The translations under genes and the position numbers were made by a program. Below, one piece after another: positions 1-10,100 of a DNA stretch of 64,000 nt (position 1 is the stretch's first letter; each line of letters starts with the position of its first letter). The stretch lies in contig JBNGCR010000005.1 of the NCBI GenBank assembly GCA_050045915.1, positions 1 through 64,000 of the forward strand, given 5' to 3'. Below the pieces are notes generated by a model that made no database searches, had not been told where the DNA came from, and saw only the letters and a list, made by a program, of their open reading frames with translations. The stretch is from Limnospira sp050045915 (GTDB taxonomy: Bacteria; Cyanobacteriota; Cyanobacteriia; Cyanobacteriales; Microcoleaceae).

Positions 1-96
1 ACGGCTGTACTCCGACGAACTGTTACATTTCGTTGGGTTGTCAAACTATTGTCGTCAAGTATGCCTCATTCTGGCCCCACCTGATTTTCGATCCTG

Positions 97-148
97 TTAA
101 GAATTCTTAAGCCCGTTTCCCCAATGGCCGCGAAAAATCTGGTATAGT
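97..148 (+). promoter_or_regulatory. Putative thiE promoter with a 14-bp palindrome
   Basis: A perfect palindrome, TTAAGAATTCTTAA, lies at 97-110, and a good -10 hexamer TATAGT lies at 143-148, about 60 bp before the thiE start. The palindrome could be an operator or only an AT-rich inverted repeat. No TPP riboswitch (thi-box) was recognised in the first 210 bases. Both assignments rest on pattern only. Confidence 0.35.
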
Positions 149-210
149 AACCTGCGGCAATTTTTTCTCGGGCAACAATCGACGGCTTGACCGGACTTGA
201 GGTAGTTTTG

Positions 211-1284
211 ATGGGCGATCTAAAGAGTGGCAACAGATTGGCACAACCGGCGCTGTATCGGATTCTCGATGCGAATCTGGATCGGGCGCGGGAAGGTATC
301 CGGACGATCGAAGAATGGTGTCGCTTCGGGTTAGACCATTCCGACATGGCCCGGGAGTGCAAGGACCTGCGCCAGGAACTCGCACAGTGGCACGGGAACG
401 AATTGCGGATGTCCCGGGATACCACCACGGATGTAGGCACGGAGTTGAGCCATCCCCGGGAGGAAAACCGGGAGGGGCTCGAACAGGTGCTGCAAGTCAA
501 CTTCTGTCGGGTGGAAGAAGCCCTGCGGGTTTTGGAAGAATACGGCAAGGTGTACCATCCGGAGATGGGGGCGGCGGTGAAGCAGATGCGCTACCGGGTG
601 TATACGTTGGAGAGTAATTTGTTGGCCTACGGACGCCATCAGAAGCTGCAGACGGCTCGTTTGTATTTGGTGACGACTCCCTCCGATCGCCTGTTTTCCG
701 TGGTGGAGGCTGCCTTGCAGGGGGGATTGACGGTGGTTCAATACCGGGATAAGGATTCCGATGACGCCCTGCGCCTGGACAACGCCCAAAAGTTGTGCCA
801 GCTTTGCCGCCGCTACGATGCCCTATTTTTGGTCAACGATCGCGTCGATATTGCCATCGCCGTGAATGCTGACGGGGTGCATCTGGGACAGCAGGATCTC
901 CCCATCGCCGTGGCGAAACAGCTTCTCGGACCCCAGCGCATCGTGGGGCGATCGACGACGAACCCCGAGGAAATGAAGCGGGCGATCGCCGAGGGGGCCG
1001 ACTATATCGGCGTCGGTCCGGTGTACGCCACCCCCACCAAAGTGGACAAGCCGGCGGCGGGTTTGGATTACGTCCGCCACGCGGCTCAAAATGCCTCGGT
1101 TCCCTGGTTTGCGATCGGCGGGATCAACATGAATAATTTTGATGACGTCCTGCTGGCCGGCGCCGAACGGGTGGCGGTGGTGCGGGCTCTGATGCACGCG
1201 GAACAGCCGACCCTGGTGACACAGTATTTTCTCTCCCAATTTACCCGGATCAAAACCTTGCGCGATCGTAAAATTCTCTCCTAA
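211..1284 (+). CDS. thiE: Thiamine-phosphate synthase, two-domain cyanobacterial type
   Basis: Joins HMP-pyrophosphate and THZ-phosphate to make thiamine phosphate in the cytosol. The C-terminal half is a classic ThiE TIM barrel: VVQYRDKD binds the pyrimidine pyrophosphate, then FLVNDRVDIA, ADGVHLGQQDLP, GADYIGVGPVYATPTK and FAIGGIN follow in the usual order. The first 140 or so residues (LYRILDANLDRAREGIRTIE onward) form the extra helical domain found on cyanobacterial ThiE proteins; its role is not settled. ATG at 211 is preferred over the in-frame TTG at 187 because GAGG at 199-202 sits 8 nt before it. The length, about 357 residues, fits the two-domain family. It is transcribed alone; the next gene is convergent. 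Confidence 0.95.
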   Translation: MGDLKSGNRLAQPALYRILDANLDRAREGIRTIEEWCRFGLDHSDMARECKDLRQELAQWHGNELRMSRDTTTDVGTELSHPREENREGLEQVLQVNFCRVEEALRVLEEYGKVYHPEMGAAVKQMRYRVYTLESNLLAYGRHQKLQTARLYLVTTPSDRLFSVVEAALQGGLTVVQYRDKDSDDALRLDNAQKLCQLCRRYDALFLVNDRVDIAIAVNADGVHLGQQDLPIAVAKQLLGPQRIVGRSTTNPEEMKRAIAEGADYIGVGPVYATPTKVDKPAAGLDYVRHAAQNASVPWFAIGGINMNNFDDVLLAGAERVAVVRALMHAEQPTLVTQYFLSQFTRIKTLRDRKILS

Positions 1285-1360
1285 AATCCCCCGATGAAAC
1301 GGCCCCCCCGATCGGACGGGGAGGCTGAGAGGTCAAGAATTGATTCCCGAGCGGTTCAGG

Positions 1361-1487
1361 TATAGCAGCAGTGCGCGATCGTGTCGTTACGAGCTCTAGA
1401 AATGGGAGTAGGGAGTCGGTCGTAGGGAGTAGGGATTGACAATTATCACCCGTCCGGCGTGTAACTAGGCCAGCGCACAGCGCTATA
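1361..1487 (+). repeat. TATAGC-ended repeat element, copy A
   Basis: It begins TATAGCAGCAGTGCGCGATC and ends GCGCACAGCGCTATA, so the ends are imperfect inverted repeats with a shared GTTAC about 25 bases in. The middle holds heptamer-like GGAGTAGGGAGTCGG repeats. Copies B (14886) and C (59084) share both ends. It is non-coding and MITE-like in form; the right end is 13 bp from the stop of the next gene. Confidence 0.6.
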
Positions 1488-1499
1488 TTTCACCGGATA

Positions 1500-4186
1500 T
1501 CAAACGTTAAAGGCGGTGAAATCCTCCTGGGTAATCATATCGGAATTGATGCCCGCGAGTCGGGCCAGAATTTCCGACCCCACCCGGAGTTCGGTATTGT
1601 CGCCGACAGTGGCAATAGTCAGGTCAGCAAAGGTCAAACCGCCGTCGAGAACCAGCAGATCTTCGCCCTTGGTAAAGTCGGCGATGGTATCCGGGCCGAA
1701 ACCGGAGACAAGGAAAAAGCGATCGCGCCCTTCCCCACCCGTGAGGGTATCGGCGCCTTCGCCGCCGTCGAGAAGGTCGTCGCCCAAATCGCCGTGGAGG
1801 ACATCGTTACCCGCGTTGCCGGAGAGCGTATCATTTTCCTGGCCGCCATAGAGCCAGTCGTCGCCCTCGTTGCCTTCCATTTGGTCGGCGCCGCGGTTTC
1901 CGGAGAGGGTATCCTTTCCGTCGCCTCCTTTGATTTGGTCGTCATCCTTGCCGCCGTAGATTTCATCATCGCCCTCGCCGCCGTCGATCACATCATTGCC
2001 TTGGTTGCCGTTGATCCAGTCGTCGTGAGCATTTCCGGCGATGGTGTCGTCGCCCAGGTTGCCGAAGAGAGTGTCATTTCCCTCGCCGCCCATCATTTGG
2101 TCGTCGCCCTTTCCGCCGTGGGTGATATCATTTCCGGAACCGGCATCGATGAAGTCATCGTCCTGGTTGCCGTGAATTTCGTCATCCCCCGCTTGAGCCG
2201 CGATGCGATCGTCGCCGCCCCAACCGAAGATCGTGTCCGCTTCCGGCGTACCCGCGATCGCGTCGTCGGTGTCCCCCGGTTCGGCATTTGATGCGGCGAT
2301 ATTCGCCGAGAACATCATCGGGAAGGCGATCGGGCGGATCGAAGCGGTATGGGCCTCAGAAGACGCTCCGTCCAGTTGAGACGCTTCTGTTGGGGAAGTT
2401 TCGCCACCTTCAGAAGAATTGGAAAGGGCATCGAACGCGGGGACTTGGAAATCGGCGATCGTTGGGAATGATTCCTCTTCCTGACTCAATTCTCCCTCAT
2501 CGACAGAACCCTCTTCAGTCTCATCAGATTCCTCTTCCNNNNNNNNNNNNNNNNNNNNNNNNNNNNNNNNNNNNNNNNNNNNNNNNNNNNNNNNNNNNNN
2601 NNNNNNNNNNNNNNNNNNNNNNNNNNNNNNNNNNNNNNAGAACCCTCTTCAGTCTCATCAGATTCCTCTTCCTGACTCAATTCTCCCTCATCGGCAGAAC
2701 CCTCTTCAGTCTCATCAGATTCCTCTTCCCCGGCAGATTCTCCCTCATCGGTGGATTCTTCCTCCTCGGTAGTTTCCTCTTCGTTTTCGCCGTCACCGAT
2801 CGCCACGGTATAACTTTCGGTAATCGTGTTGCCGTCGGCATCCGTAATCGAGATTGAGAGCGTGACCACACCCTCACCCTCCAACGGCGAAAGACTCAGA
2901 AGTGCCTGATGGCGGAGTTCGCCCGGACTCAGCGTCACATTTTCCGCCGGCAACAGCTCCGGATTGTCGGAGGTGATGGAAATTTCCAGGTCGTCGAAGG
3001 AAGTCTCGAAGTCAAACAAGGTAATCGTCAGATCTTCCACGGACTCACCCTCGGCCAAATTCAAGTCGGTCATTCCGGCCAACTGCGGATTTAATTTGAC
3101 CTGGCGAATGGCTTCCAGAGCCGCATCATCAATTTCCGCGATCGCCTCAATTTCTTCCACCGACATTTCACCCAGAGCCAACCGATTCAGAGCCGTTGCC
3201 TCTTCGCCGTGGGAGACGTATTTCGCCTGGGTAATGCGGGTGAGCAGTTCGATGCCATCCTCAGATTCTTCGGCCAGCAGCCGTTTCTTGGTGACGCCCG
3301 CCGCCAGGAGTTTGGCCGCCGCCTCAATAATGTCCTCAACTTCTTGTTCATTTAAACCAAGGTTGATACCGAGTTCATCGGCCAAGGTTTGAGAGTTGAC
3401 GATACTGCTGCGGATGACACCAGCCAGTACGGTCGGATCTTCGAGATCGACTTCCGAACCATCCATGAGTTCCGACAGGGCGGAGAAGGCGGCATTGCTG
3501 AGAATGAAACTCGTCGCCGCATCTTGGGTATCGATCGTTCCACCCGACGCCCCAGCCAGCAGATTATGAATTCCCGAAACAATGCCTTGAACGCTGTTGG
3601 CATTCACCAAAACGGCACGGGCATTGGGATTTTCATTCAGGGTTTCTTCAACGTAGTTAAACTCAAACAAATCGACGTTTTCAGAAATCCCGAAAGCACT
3701 ACGGACGCGATTCTGAGCTGCCGTCGAAGTCCGACCGTCTTCAGTGAGTTTCTGGACTAACGAAGTGAGGGGACTGACAATCCCTTCTGATGATGCCGAC
3801 ATGACTCCTTGGATTGGCAATCCAGTAGCAGTATCAACACCACCTGTTAGGCGAACTACTCCACTAGAAAAGTCAAGAACTCCAGGAGAAACTAATGTGA
3901 AGGAGCCATCAGCATGGGTATTTGTGTCGGATTCTCCTGAGTCAAACAAGCCATTATTATTGGTATCAAACCAAACCGTAGCATCATCAATAGAACCCCA
4001 CAATCCAAACCCAGATGAAACGCTATCCCAAGCCTCTTCTCCGAAATCTGATGCTGCCTCCCACCCATCTTCCATAACATCTCCAACCTTATCAGCAGTC
4101 TCGGCAGCAAAGTCAGTCACATCCCCGGCAAATTCAGCAACCGCAACAGCAACTTCTCCCGCCACGCCCAACTCGTCCTCAACCAT
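1500..4186 (-). CDS. C-terminal part of a giant RTX surface protein (contains assembly gap)
   Basis: Reading on the minus strand it holds, in order, an Ala/Val/Glu-rich stretch, an EF-hand-like or SdrD-B-like segment (WFDTNNNGLFDSGESDTNTH), a helical region, a beta-sandwich-like segment, an acidic linker built of a 19-residue repeat (SADEGELSQEEESDETEEG), and then about ten GGxGxDxx nonapeptide RTX repeats and a terminal DFTKGEDLLVLDG motif typical of type I secreted calcium-binding proteins. The 100-N gap falls inside the acidic repeat, so length and frame across it are unknown; both sides match in frame when the repeat is aligned. An ATG at 4186 overlaps the upstream stop (ATGGTTGA), but no ribosome site precedes it and the encoded start has no export signal. 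I therefore think it is the tail of the 4179-11285 gene, separated by a frameshift, rather than a second gene. Confidence 0.7.
2490..2760 (-). repeat. 57-bp in-frame tandem repeat
   Basis: A 57-bp unit (19 codons, acidic) is repeated on both sides of the N gap; consecutive copies begin at 2641 and 2698. The unit keeps frame, so the copy number can change without breaking the protein. The assembly broke here, probably because the array is longer than the reads. Confidence 0.85.
2539..2638. other. Assembly gap of 100 N
   Basis: Exactly 100 N, the conventional placeholder for unknown length. It lies within the 57-bp coding repeat. Confidence 0.99.
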
Positions 4187-7100
4187 CTTTTTGACCCAAG
4201 ATTTCCAATTCGCCACTGCCCGCTGCCGTGTTGTTCTCCCAGTTGACCGAGAGGTCGTCCACATCCAAAGCAACCAGGCCAAAATCCACATCAAAATCAT
4301 TGATGGTGAGACTGGAGGAAGTCATGGAAAAATCAGCATCGGCAATGGTTTGACCCAAGATTTCCAATTCGCCACTGCCCGCTGCCGTGTTGTTCTCCCA
4401 GTTGACCGAGAGGTCGTCCACATCCAAAGCAACCAGGCCAAAATCCACATCAAAATCATTGATGGTGAGACTGGAGGAAGTCATGGAAAAATCAGCATCG
4501 GCAATGGTTTGACCCAAGATTTCCAATTCGCCACTGCCCGCTGCCGTATTTTTCTCCCAGTTGACCGAGAGGTCGTCCACATCCAAGGCAACCAGGCCAA
4601 AATCCACATCAAAGTTTTTGAAGGTGATACTATCTGAGTCAGCTACAAAATCCAGACGACCAACACTGTAACCCAGAACTTCGACCTCACCTTTTCCTCC
4701 TGCCGTGTTGTTCTCCCAGTTGACCGAGAGATCGTCCACATCCAAGGCAACCAGGCCAAAATCCCGATAAAAGTCCTTGATTGTGAGACTATCTGAGTCA
4801 GCTACAAAATCCAGACGACCAATACTCTGACCCAGAACTTCGACCTCACCTTTACCTCGTGCTGTCTGGTTCTTCCAGTTAACCGAGAAGTCATCCACAT
4901 CCAAGGCAACCAGACCCAAGTCCACATCAAAATCATTGATCGTGATACTATCTGAGTCAGTCGCAAAATCCAGAAGACCAATACTCTGACCCAGAACTGT
5001 GACTTCACCCCGGCCTTTGGCTGTTTTGTCGCTCCAATTAATCGACAAGTCATCAACATCAAAGCCAACCAACCCCAAATCCACATCAAAATCCTTAATG
5101 GTGAAACCGGAGAGCGTCACTTCAACATCGGCTTTGGCAACTGTTTGTCCAAACATCTTCAAGCGGGCATCACCTCGGAGATATTGCTCATCGAGATTGA
5201 TGCCAATGTTTAGACTCAAATTTGGATCGTCAGCCCCCAGGATTTCCACAAATCCCAAATCGATCGGATCGACGAGTAACTCTCCCTGAAAAAGATTGCC
5301 CGGATTATAAGGATTGCCTTCAATTTTGAGAGTGGCTTCCGCTCCCCAAGCGGTCAATTTTCCATTAACTGACAAGCCCGTTTGCATCGTCGTTCCGGCA
5401 ATGCTTTTGGGTTCGGGCAGAACCTTGATCAGCGGGTCGAGATCGCCATCATTATCCGTATCAATGGACTCAATATTGATATCCACGATTTGGCGTAAAA
5501 ATTCCAGGGTAGATTGGATGGGTTTAATCGGTTCGTGAATGGTGTCGAGGACGTAAGAAGCGATCGGTCCCATCCACAGATCGAGCAAGTTAACCGGCTG
5601 ATTTACTGTCAGAACGATACCATTTTTGTTGGGGTCGTTCACATCAATTGCAAAGGCGGAGGCAATATCAAAATTGCCAAATTTTACATCTCCGATGAGA
5701 TTAAAATTATCAAAACCCGTTCCGGCATAAGTTACACCTAACTCAAAAGCAACATTCCGAATTTCCGTGTCGGGCAAGCCGAAAGGATTCTTCCAGGTTT
5801 CTTCCGGTGCCAGCATAAATCCAGCCGTGATGGATTCCGGTTCAAAGGTAAATAACCCCTGAAGTTCTAAGGGCGGTTCATCACTTTGGATGGGGTCGTA
5901 GTTGGTGAGCTTGAGCTTGGGCGTGATGCCGACACTGGGTTCGCCTTTAAGGTCTGTCTCCATCACCAAATCAGCGCCGGAAATTTCCAGGCTAAAATCA
6001 TCGATTTCAAAGAGGGTAATATCATCAATGTCTAGAGATGCCCCGACATAGGGATGATAGTTGTCTGAATTAATTCCCGCTTTCAAGACCAATTCATCAA
6101 CTCGTAATAGGTCTTTAATGAACCCCAAGAAATTTTCTTCGCCATCGGGAATTTCGACCTCGGTTGAAATTTCATAAACCGCCACCGTGTCCAAGTTCGA
6201 GATCGTCAACGTCGGTTCGGTCAGGGCGATGGATACACCCAAGTCATCCAGCAAGGACGTGACGGCGGAAAAACTGTAGCTGGGAACCTGACTCAACACA
6301 TCCAACAAGGGAGTCAAAGAAATGGGATAGTCGTTAAGGGACGTGAGGGAAATTTGCTGTTGTTTATCTCCCCCGACGGTCGAGACTTTCTCGAATTCTA
6401 TTGCTGCGGTGGGCGTGCTTTCTGGGTTTTCTTCACCGATTTCAAACAGATCGAACATCGAATCGATCGCGCCCTTGGGCAAACCGGAAATCCGGCGATC
6501 GCCCAAATATTTTTCTAATTCACTCTCGGAATTGATGATACCATCTTCAACGGCGATCGCCAATTCTTGCTCGTAGCTCAGTCCTCGTTTGTCGGTGGTC
6601 TTGACGGTAATGGTATGGCTGGTATCCGTCTCGTAGTCCAGTTTGTCACCCTGGTTCACCGCCAAAATGTTACCCGAGAGTTTGAACCGCCCGTCCGCAT
6701 CATCGATCAGCGTATAAGTATGCAAGTCAGAGGCATCAGGGTCGGCGGTAGAAAGGGTGCCGACGATAGTATTTCCCAGGCTATTTTCGGCAATGGAAAG
6801 AGAGCTGAGATTGATGGTTTCGGGTGCTTCATTAACATTGGTAATGCCGACGGTAACGGTAGCACTTTCTCCGGTTTCTTGGTCGCTGACCTCGATCGTT
6901 AGCCGATAGCTGGGGACGGCTTCAAAGTCGAGCTTGGAATCGTCGAAAACGGTAATTTCACCCGTGTTTTCATCGATCGCAAACACCCCGTCTTCATTCC
7001 CTTTAGTAATACTATAAATCAGGCTATCTCCATCGGCATCACTCGCCACCACGGTTCCGACAGTGATACCTCGGGGCGCATCTTCGGCGATGCTAAATTT

Positions 7101-10100
7101 TTGGTCGCCGATTTGCGGGACATCATTGGTATTGATGACTTCCAAGCCGAAGGCATCGAGGGCAACAGTCTTCGTCCCGTCCGTAACGCTGATGACGATA
7201 TTTTCAGTCTTACCCACATCTTTGTTGCGCGGGGTGCCGCTCAACTTTCCGGTAGCTGAATTGAATGTTGCCCAACTGGGTTTATTTTGAATAGAGAAAC
7301 TGAGAGTATCTCCGTCGAGGTCTTCGGCAGTGGGCGTAAAACTGTAGCTGCTGTCTTCGTCAACGCTGGTGTCCGGCGTTCCCGAAATAGTGGGAGCATC
7401 GTTGACGTTGCTGACGGCCAGAGTAAAGCTTTGGGTCTGAATTTCCCCGGCCTCATCTTCGACCTGCAACTCAACGGTATGGTCGCCCACCTGGTCATTA
7501 TCGGGGGTGCCGCTGAGGGTGGCGGTGCCATCTCCATTATCCGTCAAGGTCAGCCAGTCCGGTAAGGTGGGAGCGGTGATGGTGAGGGTATCCCCCGCAT
7601 CGGTGTCCCTTGCCAGCAGATTGTAGGTGTAGGTGGCGTCTTGGGCGATGCTGGTGGGGGCGGTACTGGTAATTTCCGGAGCATCGTTAATGTTGACCAC
7701 TTCCAAACTGAAGGCGTTTAGGGTTGTGGTTTCCGTCCCGTCGCTGGCGCTGATGACAATATTTTCGGTGGTGCCGACATCTTCGTTGGTGGGGGTGCCG
7801 CTCAACTTTCCGGTAGTCGAATTAAATGTTGCCCAACTGGGTTTATTTTGAATGGAGAAACTGAGGGTATCTCCGTCGAGGTCTTCGGCCGTGGGAACAA
7901 AGCTGTAGGTGGCTTCCTCCTCAACGGTAGTGTCTGGCGTTCCCGAAAGGGTGGGGGCGTCGTTGGTGTTCTTCACCCGCAAGGTAAAGTTTTGGGTGCG
8001 AATTTCCCCGGCTTCATCTTCGACCTGCACCTCAACGGTGTGGTCGCCCACCTGGTCATTATCGGGGGTGCCGGTGAGGGTGGCGGTGCCGTCTCCGTTG
8101 TCGGTGAGGGTCAGCCAGTCGGGTAAGGTGGGAGCGGTGATGGCGAGGGTATCCCCCGCATCGGGGTCGTCGATGACGATGTTGTAGGTGTAAGCCGACC
8201 CTTGGGTGCCGCTGGTGGGGGCGGTGCTGGCAAATTCGGGGGCATCATTGGCGTTGACCACTTCCAGGCTGAAGCCGTCGAGGGTCACGGCTTCCGTCCC
8301 GTCGCTGACGCTGATGACAATATTTTCAGTCGTGCCCACATCTTCGTTGGTGGGGGTGCCGCCCAACTTCCCGGTGGCCGAGTCAAATGTGGCCCAACCG
8401 GGTTTATTTTGAATGGAGAAATTGAGGGTATCGCCCGCGTCGATATCTTCGGCGGTGGGGGTAAAACTGTAGCCGCTGTCTTCGTCAACGGTGGTGTCCG
8501 GGGTTCCCGAAATGGTGGGGGCGTCGTTGACATTGCTGACGGTGACGGTCACGCTTTGGGTCTGAATTTCTCCGCCTGCATCTTCGACCTGCAACTCAAC
8601 GGTGTGGTCGCCCACCTGATCATTATCGGGGGTGCCGGTGAGGGTGGCGGTGCCGTCTCCGTTGTCGGTGAGGGTCAGCCAGTCGGGTAAGGTGGGAGCG
8701 GTGATGGCGAGGGTATCCCCCGCATCGGGGTCGTCGATGACGATGTTGTAGGTGTAGGTGATGCCTTGGGTGGCGCTGGTGGGGGCGGTGCTGGTGAATT
8801 CGGGGGTTTCGTTCACATCCGTCAGATTGACGGTGACGGCCGCGCTGGTTTGATATTCGCCGTCATCGATTTGGACGGTCAAGTTGTAGCTTTCGGCGGT
8901 TTCAAAGTTGAGTTGAGTGCTGTCGGCTACGGTAATTTCGCCGGTGCTTTCGTCAATGGTAAAGATGCCGTCGCCGTTTCCGGCCGTGATGCTGTAGGTG
9001 AGGCTATCTCCGTCGGGGTCGCTGGCGGTTGGGGTTCCCACTGAGGTGCCGTCGATCGCATCTTCGGCTACCGATAAGCTTTGGTCGCCGATTTCGGGGG
9101 CATCATTGGCATCCGTGATGCTGACGGTTACGGTGGCGTCGGTTTGATGTTCGGTATCGGTGACTTGGACGGTTAAGTTGTAGCTGTCGGTGGTTTCAAA
9201 GTCGAGTTGGGTGCTATCTACAATGGTGATTTCGCCGGTAATCCCGTTGATGGCAAAGATGCTGTCGTCGTTTCCGGCGGTGATGCTGTAGGTGAGAGTC
9301 GGTCCGTCCACGTCGCTGGAGGTGACGGTGCCGACGGGGGTGCCGTCGGTGGCATCTTCGGCAATCTCGAAGCTTTGGTCGCTAATTTCGGGGGCTTCGT
9401 TGATGTTATTGACGTTGATGATAAAGTTTCGTTCGTAGCTGAGTCCCCCCGGATCGGTGGTCTGTACGCGGATGCTGTGACTGTCAATTGTTTCGCGATC
9501 GATCAGGGTGCCGTCGGCTACTACAATTTGGTCGCCGGAAACGGCAAAGCGTCCCCCGGCGTCGTTCAGCAAGGTGTAGGTGTGAATGTCAAAGCTATCT
9601 GGGTCGGTGCTGGTGAGATTGCCAACCACTGTTCCGGTGGCTGCGTTTTCATCCACGCTATTACTGTCAAAACTCAAGGCAGTGGGCGCTTCGTTCACAT
9701 ACATCCACAGTTCAAAGCCATAGTCATTGCCATCGATATCCTCTCTGTGACCACTAAAAAACAGCTTTTCATCTACAAGGTGGACAGACTGATTAGGGTT
9801 GACATCTATAACAAGTCGAGTGCCGACTTCTGTACCATCAGTGACCCACAGTTCACGGTTATCATCCCCATCCTCAACTATGAAAAATAATCGGTTTCCT
9901 AGTACCGCCATCAGATCGGAATCAAAGTCCGAAGAATAAATTCCAGGAGTGATATCTTTCACAAGCTGAGTGCCGGCTTCTGTACCATCAGTGACCCACA
10001 ATTCATCTATGAGAATGCTCCTATTATAAGCAGAGAAAAATAGCTTGTCCCCTAATACTGTTAAGTCATTAATATCTCTACCATACTCATAGAGACCGGC

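Noticed and set aside
1794..2291. Hydrophobic-looking plus-strand frame (FLAAIEPVVALVAF and so on)
   Set aside because: Antisense of RTX nonapeptides, which reads as periodic hydrophobic sequence. Not a membrane protein.
2288..2857. Plus-strand frame through the N gap
   Set aside because: The frame crosses 100 unknown bases and is antisense to the acidic repeat.
3744..4637. Plus-strand frame with DFQFATARC repeats
   Set aside because: Antisense of the 159-bp repeats in the giant gene.
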